43,143 nt of DNA from Candidatus Desulfobulbus rimicarensis (GTDB taxonomy: Bacteria > Desulfobacterota > Desulfobulbia > Desulfobulbales > Desulfobulbaceae): assembly GCA_008633435.1 (NCBI GenBank), contig RKSL01000002.1:1-43143 (forward strand), in the 5' to 3' direction. Position numbers and translations under genes: made by a program. Below are positions 35,004 to 42,816 of the stretch, piece after piece. The stretch's first letter is position 1. Each line of letters begins with the position of its first letter. The notes beneath the pieces were generated by a model. It ran no database searches, was not told where the DNA came from, and worked only from the letters and a program-made list of their open reading frames with translations.

Positions 35004-35918
35004 TGTCAGCACAACTTCACTGAGACTTCCCCTGTGCTCTCAACAGCTCCCAGACCGTGGGGATCACATACTGCCTTTCTCCGATTTGCAGGACAGCAGT
35101 ATTGTTTTTCCGGATTAACCAGATATCAGCAACAGCTACTTGCCGAGCGTTTTCCCTCTTCTCCTCCGGTGCATTCTTCTGCGACACTGTTTGCAACCGA
35201 AATGCAGTATGCCGGGATGACCCTTAAAGATCCGAACCATTATGCCGTCAATGATTTCTACACCCCCAAAAGCAGGTACCGGTCAGATGGTCTTGATGTG
35301 GACGGATATGGGTTTGCCGCAACCATTGCATTGTCGCCTGAGGTGCGTGGGCTGCTCGTTACCCCCGAGGAAAATAAAGCCGTTGATCCTTTTATCTTTG
35401 AGAATTATCTCAGGGTACTGGCCGCATACGTCACTCTGCAACAGGGTGGGCTGTTTCTCCATAGTGCGGGGATCGTAATCGATCATAAGGCGTATCTCTT
35501 TCTTGGCCGTTCCGGGGCTGGTAAAAGTACCTTGTCCCGTCTGGCTCTTGAAGATGGATATACACTGTTAAGTGATGATGCAAATATCATTTTACCCAAC
35601 AGAGAGGCGGGGTTTCAGGCTGGTCCGGTTCCGTTTGCCGGTGAACTCGGACAGGTGGCAAACCATGATGTTGAGAGCTGTCCGGTGGCCGGGTTGTTCT
35701 GGCTGGATCAGAGTCAGACTGTTGCTCTTTCTTCTCTTAATCCCTCTGTGCAGTTGGCAAAAACAATAGCCTGCTGTCCGGTTGTCAATGTTGATCCGTT
35801 TCGGCTGAATCAGGTACTTGTAAATATTGATAACCTTATTCAGGATGTGCCTCTTCAGGAACTTCACTTGCGAAGAAATCAGCCTTTTTCAGAAATTCGT
35901 CAATTGATTGAGAAATGA
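34986..35918 (+). CDS. HPr kinase-like protein of a peptide-maturation locus
   Basis: A protein of up to 310 residues with the P-loop of HPr kinase/phosphorylase-like proteins: LFLGRSGAGKSTLSRLAL (Walker A about residues 174-181), preceded by GLFLHSAGIVID and followed by LLSDDANIIL, the Asp-rich second motif. In lasso-peptide and related clusters, such proteins phosphorylate or process the precursor. The N-terminal region (to about residue 100) is not conserved in any way I recognise. The start is uncertain: GTG at 34986 sits in a hairpin loop, and GTG at 35034 is the next option. The PqqD-like gene begins 1 bp after its stop. Confidence 0.72.
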   Translation: MLPGCCCQHNFTETSPVLSTAPRPWGSHTAFLRFAGQQYCFSGLTRYQQQLLAERFPSSPPVHSSATLFATEMQYAGMTLKDPNHYAVNDFYTPKSRYRSDGLDVDGYGFAATIALSPEVRGLLVTPEENKAVDPFIFENYLRVLAAYVTLQQGGLFLHSAGIVIDHKAYLFLGRSGAGKSTLSRLALEDGYTLLSDDANIILPNREAGFQAGPVPFAGELGQVANHDVESCPVAGLFWLDQSQTVALSSLNPSVQLAKTIACCPVVNVDPFRLNQVLVNIDNLIQDVPLQELHLRRNQPFSEIRQLIEK

Positions 35919-35919
35919 T

Positions 35920-36189
35920 ATGAATGCTTCTACTGATACCTTGAGTCTGCATCCGGATATTTTGTTTAGAGCAGTTGATGATGAAGGCGTGGTGGTTGAT
36001 CAACGGCAGCCAGAAGTCATGGTCATAAACAAACAGGCCTTGGAGATACTTGAACTTATTCGTGAGACCAGATCAAAAAAAGCCGTACTGGCAGCGCTGA
36101 CAAGACAATACCAGGAGGATCAGACAACCATTACCAGAGATCTTGATGAATTTATTGAGACATTGAAGGAACGTGAAATGCTTGTGTAA
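35920..36189 (+). CDS. PqqD-like peptide-binding protein
   Basis: An 89-residue winged-helix protein of the PqqD/RRE type, which binds leader peptides and presents them to modifying enzymes. The pattern HPDILFRAVDDEGVVVDQ followed by VMVINKQALEILELI and a C-terminal ITRDLDEFIETLKERE is typical of PqqD. The ATG at 35920 follows the HPr-kinase-like stop by 1 bp, so the pair is coupled. It should recognise the leader half of the 65-residue peptide. Confidence 0.82.
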   Translation: MNASTDTLSLHPDILFRAVDDEGVVVDQRQPEVMVINKQALEILELIRETRSKKAVLAALTRQYQEDQTTITRDLDEFIETLKEREMLV

Positions 36190-36268
36190 AAAGGTAACTC
36201 CTCACAGGATTTATAACTGAGGGTTTGCACAGGCTAAAATTTTGTAATTGGTCTCAGGTGCGTCAGAT

Positions 36269-36327
36269 TCGGAGTCTGCACTTACCTGTTCAGTCATACC
36301 TTTTTCGCAGGTAAACGCAGACTCCGA
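36269..36327 (+). repeat. Long imperfect inverted repeat between pqqD-like and radical SAM genes
   Basis: The left arm is 36269-36288 and the right arm 36308-36327: 11 bp (TCGGAGTCTGC with GCAGACTCCGA), two mismatches, then 7 bp (TTACCTG with CAGGTAA), with a 19-base loop containing TTTTT. A further CAGGTAAGACC-like copy of the inner arm lies about 30 bp downstream (36344-36354), and GGTCT (36250-36254) can pair with AGACC there. It could be a repeat element, a processing site or an attenuator in the maturation transcript. Confidence 0.65.
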
Positions 36328-36391
36328 TAGCCCCTCTATGCGGACAGGTAAGACCGGACAAAGATGGCTTGCCTGTGATCAATTACGTAAA

Positions 36392-36478
36392 ATGAATGCT
36401 TTCCTGCGGGTTGCATTGTTGTTGTCAGTGGCAGGGGCGATGCTGGGAATGTCTACAAGGGTGGTGCGGTATGTATAA
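36392..36478 (+). CDS. Possible 28-residue hydrophobic peptide overlapping the radical SAM start
   Basis: The short frame MNAFLRVALLLSVAGAMLGM... ends RVVRYV and stops at 36476-36478, overlapping the radical SAM gene by 8 bp. It looks like a single membrane helix or signal peptide with a basic tail. There is no good ribosome-binding site before it. It may be a small membrane protein, a translational coupling leader, or chance. Confidence 0.25.
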   Translation: MNAFLRVALLLSVAGAMLGMSTRVVRYV

Positions 36479-37466
36479 AAAAATACTCAATACAATACGT
36501 CACCGAAACCTGCTCCATGGTGCCATGATTGAGCTGACGTATGGTTGTAATCTGGATTGCAGGTTCTGTTACAATGCAAAAAACGCCAAGGGCACGCCCC
36601 TGCACATTGACCAGTACCTTTCCCTGTTGCAGGATTTGCGTCAACTACAGGTGCTCTTTCTCTCCTTTACCGGCGGCGAACCGCTGCTCCATCCTTTTTT
36701 CTTTGAAATAGCAGGTGCTGCCAGACAGCTGGGGTTTGTGGTCCGGGTCAAGTCAAACGGGCTGCTTATTCACGGGGAAATCGCAAAACGCCTCAAAGAA
36801 GAAGTGAACCCGCTTGAAGTTGAACTGAGCCTGCATGGAGCTGTGGCAGCCACCCATGATCGGCAGACACGATCTGCCGGAAGTTTTTCCCGGCTCATTG
36901 CTCATGTGGCCGAGATGAAGCAACTCGACTTGCGCCCATCTTTTGTTTCCACCTTGACCTCCTGGAATGAAAAAGAGACAGAGGCAATGTTTGCTTTGGC
37001 TGATTCCCTGGGGATTGACCTGCGTTTTCAGGGGCCGGTGGGGCCGAAGGGGTTGATGGATGGAGGTGACTGGCAAAACATTACCCTGCAGCCATCTTCT
37101 GAGGGATGGCAGGAGCTGGCTCGTGTTGTTGCGTCCCGAAAAACCTGTTCAGATGCTGCACCCTCGTTATCAACATGCGGCAGTGATGAACCCCCTGTAC
37201 AGAGTGCTAAAGTATGGTGCGGAACAGGTAGCCAGGAAGTGTTGGTTGACCCCTTTGGCACAGTCTTTCCCTGTCTCCATCTGCGCTGGCCTGCCGGAAA
37301 TCTGCATCAGCAGTCTTTTGCTGGAATCTGGCAACAGGGGAATGGGCGTGTGTTTATTAAAGCGCGAAAACTCTCCCGTGACGTCGCCCGCACCATGGAC
37401 GCAGGTGTTGTAACGCAGCTTGGTGCCCCCCTGTTCTGTCCAGGGATTGATCAGCAGATTTCCTGA
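36471..37466 (+). CDS. Radical SAM/SPASM peptide maturase
   Basis: A 331-residue radical SAM enzyme. The cluster ligands are Cys26, Cys30 and Cys33 in LTYGCNLDCRFCYNAK, followed by the SAM-binding LSFTGGEPLLHP. A shortened SPASM/twitch domain at the C terminus contains WCGTGSQEVLVDPFGTVFPC, then PAGNLHQQSFAGIW and a last Cys in LFCPGID, for auxiliary Fe-S clusters. Such enzymes install carbon-carbon, thioether or similar crosslinks in peptides. The 65-residue peptide with two Cys is the likely substrate, with the PqqD-like protein as carrier. The ATG at 36471 is chosen because it directly precedes the conserved region. It is convergent with recD. Confidence 0.88.
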   Translation: MYKKILNTIRHRNLLHGAMIELTYGCNLDCRFCYNAKNAKGTPLHIDQYLSLLQDLRQLQVLFLSFTGGEPLLHPFFFEIAGAARQLGFVVRVKSNGLLIHGEIAKRLKEEVNPLEVELSLHGAVAATHDRQTRSAGSFSRLIAHVAEMKQLDLRPSFVSTLTSWNEKETEAMFALADSLGIDLRFQGPVGPKGLMDGGDWQNITLQPSSEGWQELARVVASRKTCSDAAPSLSTCGSDEPPVQSAKVWCGTGSQEVLVDPFGTVFPCLHLRWPAGNLHQQSFAGIWQQGNGRVFIKARKLSRDVARTMDAGVVTQLGAPLFCPGIDQQIS

Positions 37467-37473
37467 GTGTTCC

Positions 37474-39282
37474 TTACCTCTTTGCCAGAGGCGTCTTTGG
37501 CCATAATTTTTCGGCCAGTCCTGAGTAACGACGGGTTCGTTTTTTAATCGCATAGTCCAGGATTTTTCGGGTGCTGCAGAGAACCAGCTGGCTGCGGGTA
37601 CGGGTGATACCGGTGTAAATGAGTTCCCGGCTTAAGACCAGACTCTCTTCTTCGGGAAGAAGCAGCAATACCTGCTCAAATTCTGATCCCTGGGCTTTAT
37701 GAATGGTGATGGCATAGGCGGTATCATGCTCGGGGAGCCGGGCCGGGGTAACGGGGTAGAGGGTGTTGTCCGGATGTCTGAACCACGCCCTGAGCCGGCC
37801 TTTATGGTCATTAAAGAGTAACCCGGAATCACCGTTGAAAAGCTGCATGCCGTAATGATTGCGCCGTATGATGATTGGTCTTCCCGGGTATTGAGGTGCA
37901 TCCGTGGTTATCAGCCCCTGGTGGCGCAGTGTTTTTTCGACCAGGGCATTGATATTTTCGACACCTGCCGTACCTTGGCGAAGGGCACATAAAAAACGGA
38001 ACTGCTCCATGGCCGCAAAGGCATGGTCGACATCAGGTGCCTGAAATATTGGCTGAAATTGTTGAATAATCTGGATGCGCAGCCAGTTTTCCCTTTTTTT
38101 CCCTGTCGACTGTTCGTTGATGACATCTGGCAATTGACTGTCGAGTATCTGCTCAATTTTTGCAGAATCGCCATTGTTGACCGCTGTTGCCAGTTTGCCG
38201 ATACCGCTGGTTTTTTGAAATCGGTAACTGGTGCGCAGAAAAACCACAGAGTCTGCCATAACAGGAATAGACTTCTTTTTTTGCAGGCCAGGTGTGGGCG
38301 TTACTGTTTGAATAAGGTCAAACAGGGGCGGGGACACAGTGGTGCTGGTTTTGTTGCACAGATCACTGAACAGGCTTCCTGCCTCTACCGATGCCAGCTG
38401 GTTGCGGTCGCCAAGAAGTATAAGCCGGGAGGTATGGGGCAGAGCCTGGAGAAGGGCATCCATCATGGGGACATCAATCATGGATGCCTCATCCACGACC
38501 AGCAGGTCAAGGCGCAGCTGGTTTTCTCTGTCATATCGAAAACCATGTTTTCCGGGGCGGTATCCCAGTAATCTATGCAGGGTTTCTGCCTGTTCCGGGA
38601 TAGCGTGGGCAAGTTCGGAGGGGAGCTGTTGTTTGGCCTTGCGGATGGCTTCTTCCATTCGTGCTGCGGCTTTTCCCGTAGGGGCAGCCATGCGTATTTG
38701 CAGAGGAGTTTCGGCTAGGGTCGTGGCAAGGGCAAGAAGCCGGGCCATGGTATAGGTTTTTCCCGTTCCCGGCCCTCCTGAGATAACAACAAAGGATTTA
38801 AGCTGGGCAATGATTGCCGCCAGTTGTTGATCATCACCTTCCTGATCTGGAAAAAGTCGGTTTTGCAATTTTTTGAGCTGTTGAATGTCAATTGAACGTA
38901 TCTGCTTTGCCCGCTTGAGCAGGTCTTCGGCTATGTGCTGTTCATACTTGAAAAACCGATACATATAGAGGCGGTTGGTGTGATCAAGGATGAGCGGAGC
39001 GGTCTCTCCGGGCTGTCCTACAACAGGGGTGGCGAGTAGGTTGTTGCGCCAGCCTGTCATGTCTGGCAGTTGAGAAGAGGATATCTGCGGCAAGAGTTCT
39101 TGTGCTCTGCCAAGGGGGAAACAGATATGTCCTTTGCCTACGGCCATTGAGGTAAGGGTGCCGGCAAGGCGCAGTTCCGGGTGGTCTTTGTCGGCAAGCC
39201 CTTCCAGGAATAAGCCAAGATAGTGGTCAAGAGGCCGGATTTCATTATGTTCCTGTGCCTGCTGGAGTAAGCTGGATATCAT
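37474..39282 (-). CDS. recD: Exodeoxyribonuclease V alpha subunit (RecD helicase)
   Basis: A 602-residue superfamily 1 helicase, the 5'-3' motor of RecBCD for double-strand break repair. The N-terminal domain (about 1-150) is followed by Walker A ISGGPGTGKTYTMARLL, Walker B LLVVDEASMIDVPMM and the C-terminal helicase motif AITIHKAQGSEFEQVLLLLP, with YTGITRTRSQLVLCS. No recB or recC lies beside it in the window, which is unusual because these often cluster. The ATG at 39282 is preferred to a TTG at 39300. A RecD2-type helicase is an alternative, but the short N terminus fits RecD. Confidence 0.87.
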   Translation of the reverse strand: MISSLLQQAQEHNEIRPLDHYLGLFLEGLADKDHPELRLAGTLTSMAVGKGHICFPLGRAQELLPQISSSQLPDMTGWRNNLLATPVVGQPGETAPLILDHTNRLYMYRFFKYEQHIAEDLLKRAKQIRSIDIQQLKKLQNRLFPDQEGDDQQLAAIIAQLKSFVVISGGPGTGKTYTMARLLALATTLAETPLQIRMAAPTGKAAARMEEAIRKAKQQLPSELAHAIPEQAETLHRLLGYRPGKHGFRYDRENQLRLDLLVVDEASMIDVPMMDALLQALPHTSRLILLGDRNQLASVEAGSLFSDLCNKTSTTVSPPLFDLIQTVTPTPGLQKKKSIPVMADSVVFLRTSYRFQKTSGIGKLATAVNNGDSAKIEQILDSQLPDVINEQSTGKKRENWLRIQIIQQFQPIFQAPDVDHAFAAMEQFRFLCALRQGTAGVENINALVEKTLRHQGLITTDAPQYPGRPIIIRRNHYGMQLFNGDSGLLFNDHKGRLRAWFRHPDNTLYPVTPARLPEHDTAYAITIHKAQGSEFEQVLLLLPEEESLVLSRELIYTGITRTRSQLVLCSTRKILDYAIKKRTRRYSGLAEKLWPKTPLAKR

Positions 39283-39481
39283 TATTTGGGGTAATTGCAA
39301 TAAAGGGTTGTCGGCTGTTGCGAGTTGTCGGACTGGTGTTGCCGGGCATCAGGGGGCTGGACAAACGTCATTTTTGATACTCCCGCAATGCACAGGGGGG
39401 GCATGAACCTGAAGCTGATGTAAACGAGACGATCTTTACAGGGGCATGCGAGCTGCCGATTATTTTCAGGCATCCATCAAC

Positions 39482-39886
39482 TCAATGGGTGACAACACGC
39501 GGCAATGCCTTGGCCTGGGACACCCAGTCCTGGACTTGTGATGGGGTGGGCAGCTTACGGACAAGTTTTTTGGCCGTATTGACCTCACTCATTTTGGCAT
39601 GCAGGTTTTCCGGCTTCCTTTGGGCGAGTTCGGGTACAGTGTCAACACCTGCACACTCAAGAAGGTCAGCATACTGGGTGCCAACGCCTTTAATCCTGGA
39701 AAGATCAGCCCTGTTGACCCAGTTAAGGATTTGCTTTTCGCTGATACCTTTTTCCTTGGCAAGTTTTTTACGTCCCTTTTTCTGGCACCCATTGGTTAAC
39801 AGATTTTCCAGAGAGGTAATACCGGCTTTTTCAAGTTTTTGAGAAAACGTCTTGCCAATGCCTTCGATTGTGGACAGTTGTGCCAT
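39482..39886 (-). CDS. Helix-hairpin-helix protein (DUF4332-like)
   Basis: A 134-residue protein with two tandem helix-hairpin-helix units: STIEGIGKTFSQKLEKAGI near the N terminus and SRIKGVGTQYADLLECAGV in the middle. This is the pattern of DUF4332, a family of small presumed DNA-binding proteins of unknown role. AAGGAGAACAAC precedes the ATG, a strong ribosome-binding site. It lies 200 bp upstream of recD on the same strand, but no link to recombination is shown. The 181-bp gap to recD holds no feature I can name. Confidence 0.82.
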   Translation of the reverse strand: MAQLSTIEGIGKTFSQKLEKAGITSLENLLTNGCQKKGRKKLAKEKGISEKQILNWVNRADLSRIKGVGTQYADLLECAGVDTVPELAQRKPENLHAKMSEVNTAKKLVRKLPTPSQVQDWVSQAKALPRVVTH

Positions 39887-40096
39887 GTTGTTCTCCTTGT
39901 GGTATTTTTGGAAAAGACGTGCGAGGGAATCTGCTCATACTTTTTGTATAATACTGCCGTGCTGAATTGACAACAGTAATCCTCTCTTGGCCGGTTTTCT
40001 GCACCAGGGAAGGGGGCATCCCACGGGGACTATGCTGACGTGTCAAGCTTCCCGGGAAAATCATTTTTTGGTACAATCAGCGCAATTACCAACAGG

Positions 40097-40657
40097 TTAC
40101 CTGTCAAACACAGCGGTGAGCACGGCATGGTCAATCTGGTGTTGATGAAGGAAAAAACCGACCATGGCTCCTGAAGCCTGTTCATCAAGGGAGAACGTGT
40201 CAGTATCCAGTGCCCACAGGGTGAAAATATACTGATGCGGCCCGTCTTTTTCCGGTGGACAGGCACCTCCATAGCCTGGCTTACCAAAATCCGTTCGGCT
40301 TTGCACTGCCCCGGCAGGGAGCAGTCCAGTTTGAGTGTTTCCACTGTTTTTTGCCAATGAATGAACAGAGGCAGGAATGTTAAAGACAATCCAGTGCCAC
40401 CATCCACTGCCTGTGGGGGCGTCTGGATCATACACTGTCACCGCAAAACTCTTTGTGCCGTCAGGTTCCCCTGACCAGATCAGTTGGGGGGAAATGTTGT
40501 CGCCGCTGCAGCCAAAACCATTGAAAACCTGCTCCATGGCCAACATTCCTCCTCCGGAAATTTGCGGACTTGTTAACGTAAATTCACCGGCAAATCCTGT
40601 TGCGGTGATCAGGGTGGCCAATGGCAATGCCAGCATAAATACTCTTATTGTACGCAT
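40097..40657 (-). CDS. Secreted YbhB/YbcL-type (PEBP-like) protein
   Basis: A 186-residue protein of the phosphatidylethanolamine-binding protein superfamily, bacterial YbhB/YbcL branch. A signal peptide (VFMLALPLATLITATGFAG) is followed by the family pocket segments GDNISPQLIWSG, YDPDAPTGSGWWHWIVFNI and GKPGYGGACPPEKDGPHQYIF. Members bind small anionic ligands, and a clear physiological role is not established. It has an AAGGAG site before the ATG. Confidence 0.9.
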   Translation of the reverse strand: MRTIRVFMLALPLATLITATGFAGEFTLTSPQISGGGMLAMEQVFNGFGCSGDNISPQLIWSGEPDGTKSFAVTVYDPDAPTGSGWWHWIVFNIPASVHSLAKNSGNTQTGLLPAGAVQSRTDFGKPGYGGACPPEKDGPHQYIFTLWALDTDTFSLDEQASGAMVGFFLHQHQIDHAVLTAVFDR

Positions 40658-40690
40658 AATTTCTCCTTGTTCAGTTCTCTTTTATCTGTA

Positions 40691-40723
40691 ACAGAAGACA
40701 GAAACCAGAGGACAGAAGACAGA
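40691..40723 (+). repeat. Short direct repeat (ACAGAAGACAGA, two copies)
   Basis: The 12-mer occurs at 40691-40702 and 40712-40723, with start points 21 bases apart, inside purine-rich sequence (AAACCAGAGG between). It sits in the 248-bp gap upstream of the YbhB-like gene. It looks like simple-sequence expansion. A binding site is possible. Confidence 0.5.
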
Positions 40724-40905
40724 GCTAGTCTCCGCCTGCGGCTTTATCACTGCAAATCAACATTCCGGGCTTCTGTTTCATTCTTTGTTGTGTCCGGTGC
40801 GCCGGGATTGCTGGTTTATCAGTCTGTGAACACCTGTTTACAGTGACTGTCCTCGTTAATCGGAATACTCCGGGTGCGATGTCCATGGGGGAAGCTGCTC
40901 CAGCG

Positions 40906-41457
40906 TTATAGTACGTTTTTAAGAATTTCACTGGTGTTTAAAACCTTGGCATATACTGCACTCAGCGCAGCCATAAAAGAGGCATGTACCTGGTGACCAG
41001 GAATGGTCATTCCAGCAAAAGATAAATCTTTTGTGGCGCACGCATCTTCAGCGACAATACAGCGAAATCCTTTATCGAATGCAGTTCTCACAGTCGCATC
41101 TATACACATGTGGGACATCATGCCACAAAATATAACTCGTTTTACGCCATTATCATGTAAATACTTTTCAAGATTTGTATTTCTGAAACTGTTTGGATAA
41201 TTTTTGCTGAATATTTTTTCCCCCTTTTCAGGTGATACTCTCTCATGTATTTCTATCCCCTGCGTTGCCGGAAGTAAAAACGTTGCCCCTGCTCTTGTTG
41301 ACACATGCCTGATATGAATTATTACCTTATGATCAGTTCTAAACTTGTTGAGGAGTAATTGAGCCCTTTGTGCTGCATTTTCCGAGTTAATGACTTCCAT
41401 GTTCCCACCAGGAAAATAATCGTTTTGCATATCAATAATCACCAGTGCATCAGACAT
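40906..41457 (-). CDS. Isochorismatase-like cysteine hydrolase
   Basis: A 183-residue hydrolase of the isochorismatase/nicotinamidase superfamily. The catalytic Asp is in VIIDMQNDYFPGG, Lys in the segment GEKIFSKNYPNSF, and Cys in CGMMSHMCIDATVRTA (about residues 110-120). The substrate cannot be assigned. A very strong ribosome-binding site (AAGGAGGTGG) precedes the ATG. It is divergent from a LysR gene across 127 bp containing a perfect palindrome, so it is the probable target of that regulator. Confidence 0.88.
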   Translation of the reverse strand: MSDALVIIDMQNDYFPGGNMEVINSENAAQRAQLLLNKFRTDHKVIIHIRHVSTRAGATFLLPATQGIEIHERVSPEKGEKIFSKNYPNSFRNTNLEKYLHDNGVKRVIFCGMMSHMCIDATVRTAFDKGFRCIVAEDACATKDLSFAGMTIPGHQVHASFMAALSAVYAKVLNTSEILKNVL

Positions 41458-41546
41458 TGTCCACCTCCTTCAAGAGTATTTGTTCAGATGATGCGCCTAC
41501 AATAACGGTTTACGGACAGGAAAACTCATAGTAAGAATGGAATGAT

Positions 41547-41567
41547 ATCATCACAATTTGTGATGAT
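41547..41567 (+). promoter_or_regulatory. Perfect 21-bp palindromic operator, probable LysR site
   Basis: Half sites ATCATCACAA (41547-41556) and TTGTGATGAT (41558-41567) flank a single central T. The core TCACAATTTGTGA has the LysR-type T-N11-A form (41551-41563). It ends 17 bp before the LysR start and lies about 90 bp from the hydrolase start, suited to autoregulation and to control of the divergent gene. Confidence 0.75.
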
Positions 41568-41584
41568 GAGTACAGGGGACTTTT

Positions 41585-42472
41585 ATGGAGCTTTATCAAC
41601 TGCAATCTTTTGTCACTGTTGCCCGGGAAAATCATCTCACAAGGGCTGCCGAAGTTCTGCACCTCAGCCAGCCTGCCGTCAGTGCCCACATCAAGGCGTT
41701 AGAGGAAGAATTGCACCAGCCCCTGTTTGTCAGAACCCCCAGGGGAATGACACTTACCTCCAGTGGCAGACTGCTGTGTCAAAAAGCCAAAAAGATACTT
41801 GCAGACATTGATGCTCTGGCAGCTTTGGGTGAAAATCTACGGCACCAGCCATCGGGAAGTATCCGAATCGGCCTGAATAGATACTCTGAATTTCTTCGTT
41901 TAACCTCGCTCTATCAACAGTTACGCAAGACCTATCCCCATATTGAGCTTAGGCTGCATCAGGCAATTTCGGGTACCATTATCAAAATGATCCGTACAAG
42001 TGAACTGGATTGCGGTTTCATCCTGGGGGATTGCGGTGGCAATGACCTGTGTCAACTGATGTTGGCTCAGTTACAACTACGGGTTGTCGCACCGCTAAAA
42101 TTTCAAGATCAACTGGCTCACGCCAGCCAGTCAGAACTAGCGGATTTCCCCTGGATTGGTACACCTGAAGACTGCCCATATAGCCATATCATGGAGATGT
42201 TTTTTTATCGGCAGGGCATCAAGCCCCGGACGGAAATCGTTGCTGACCAGCAGTCAGCGATTAGCAGCATGGTCAAAGCCGGGGTTGGTTTGAGCTTTAT
42301 GCTTGATGAAGAGGCTGTTAAAGCAGAGAAGAATGGAGCACTTGTGATTTGGCCGGGGGGGAGCTTTCCTATTGGGCTTTCGTTTATCCATAGAGAAGCA
42401 GAGAGCCATTTGCCGAGAATTCGAGCGATTACGGAAATAATCACTGCAATATGGCAACACAATACTCCATAG
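41585..42472 (+). CDS. LysR-family transcriptional regulator
   Basis: A 295-residue LysR-type regulator. The N-terminal winged helix shows LTRAAEVLHLSQPAVSAHIK as recognition helix region (about residues 18-37), followed by the linker helix. The C-terminal effector-binding domain begins around residue 90 (GSIRIGLNRYSEFLRLTSLY) and ends QQSAISSMVKAGVGLSFMLD. The effector is unknown. AGGGG precedes the ATG. The palindrome just upstream and the divergent hydrolase gene indicate local control. Confidence 0.93.
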   Translation: MELYQLQSFVTVARENHLTRAAEVLHLSQPAVSAHIKALEEELHQPLFVRTPRGMTLTSSGRLLCQKAKKILADIDALAALGENLRHQPSGSIRIGLNRYSEFLRLTSLYQQLRKTYPHIELRLHQAISGTIIKMIRTSELDCGFILGDCGGNDLCQLMLAQLQLRVVAPLKFQDQLAHASQSELADFPWIGTPEDCPYSHIMEMFFYRQGIKPRTEIVADQQSAISSMVKAGVGLSFMLDEEAVKAEKNGALVIWPGGSFPIGLSFIHREAESHLPRIRAITEIITAIWQHNTP

Positions 42473-42521
42473 GTCGCAGGCGGGTAACTTTGGGCAACAG
42501 GTATGCCAGGACTGTTGTTGA

Positions 42522-42546
42522 TGCCGACCCAACGGCACTGTTTTTT
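42522..42546 (+). terminator. Candidate intrinsic terminator after the LysR gene
   Basis: TGCCG-ACCCAA-CGGCA (42522-42537) is followed by CTG and six T (42541-42546). The stem is only 5 bp, but placement 50 bp after the LysR stop fits. Confidence 0.45.
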
Positions 42547-42816
42547 CTTGAGTGCAAGTGTTGAGAACTTTAGGCGCCCTTTAGTTGAACTGACCTTGTC
42601 AGTTCCCATGTTACCCCCAGTAGTCATGGCAATCTCACAAGCGTAAGCCGGAGGATGGTGGTGAGATAAGCGAACCCCAATTTACGTTCTGTGCAGAATT
42701 GACAGGCATAAACGAGTGCTTAGGGTTGTTTTTTAGAGCGACATTTACAATGATTGTTTCCGCTCCATTGCAGTAGTGTTGATTTCTTTTGTAAAAATCG
42801 AAACAAGGAGAAATAT
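42547..42816 (+). other. Intergenic stretch with an 8-bp hairpin
   Basis: No gene seen. GAACTGAC-CTT-GTCAGTTC (42587-42605) is a perfect 8-bp stem without a T-run. A TTGACA at 42698 lacks a matching -10. AAGGAG at 42805-42810 is the ribosome-binding site of the next gene. Confidence 0.45.

Noticed and set aside
38023-38571. 182-codon open frame on the plus strand
   Set aside because: It is antisense to recD helicase motifs.
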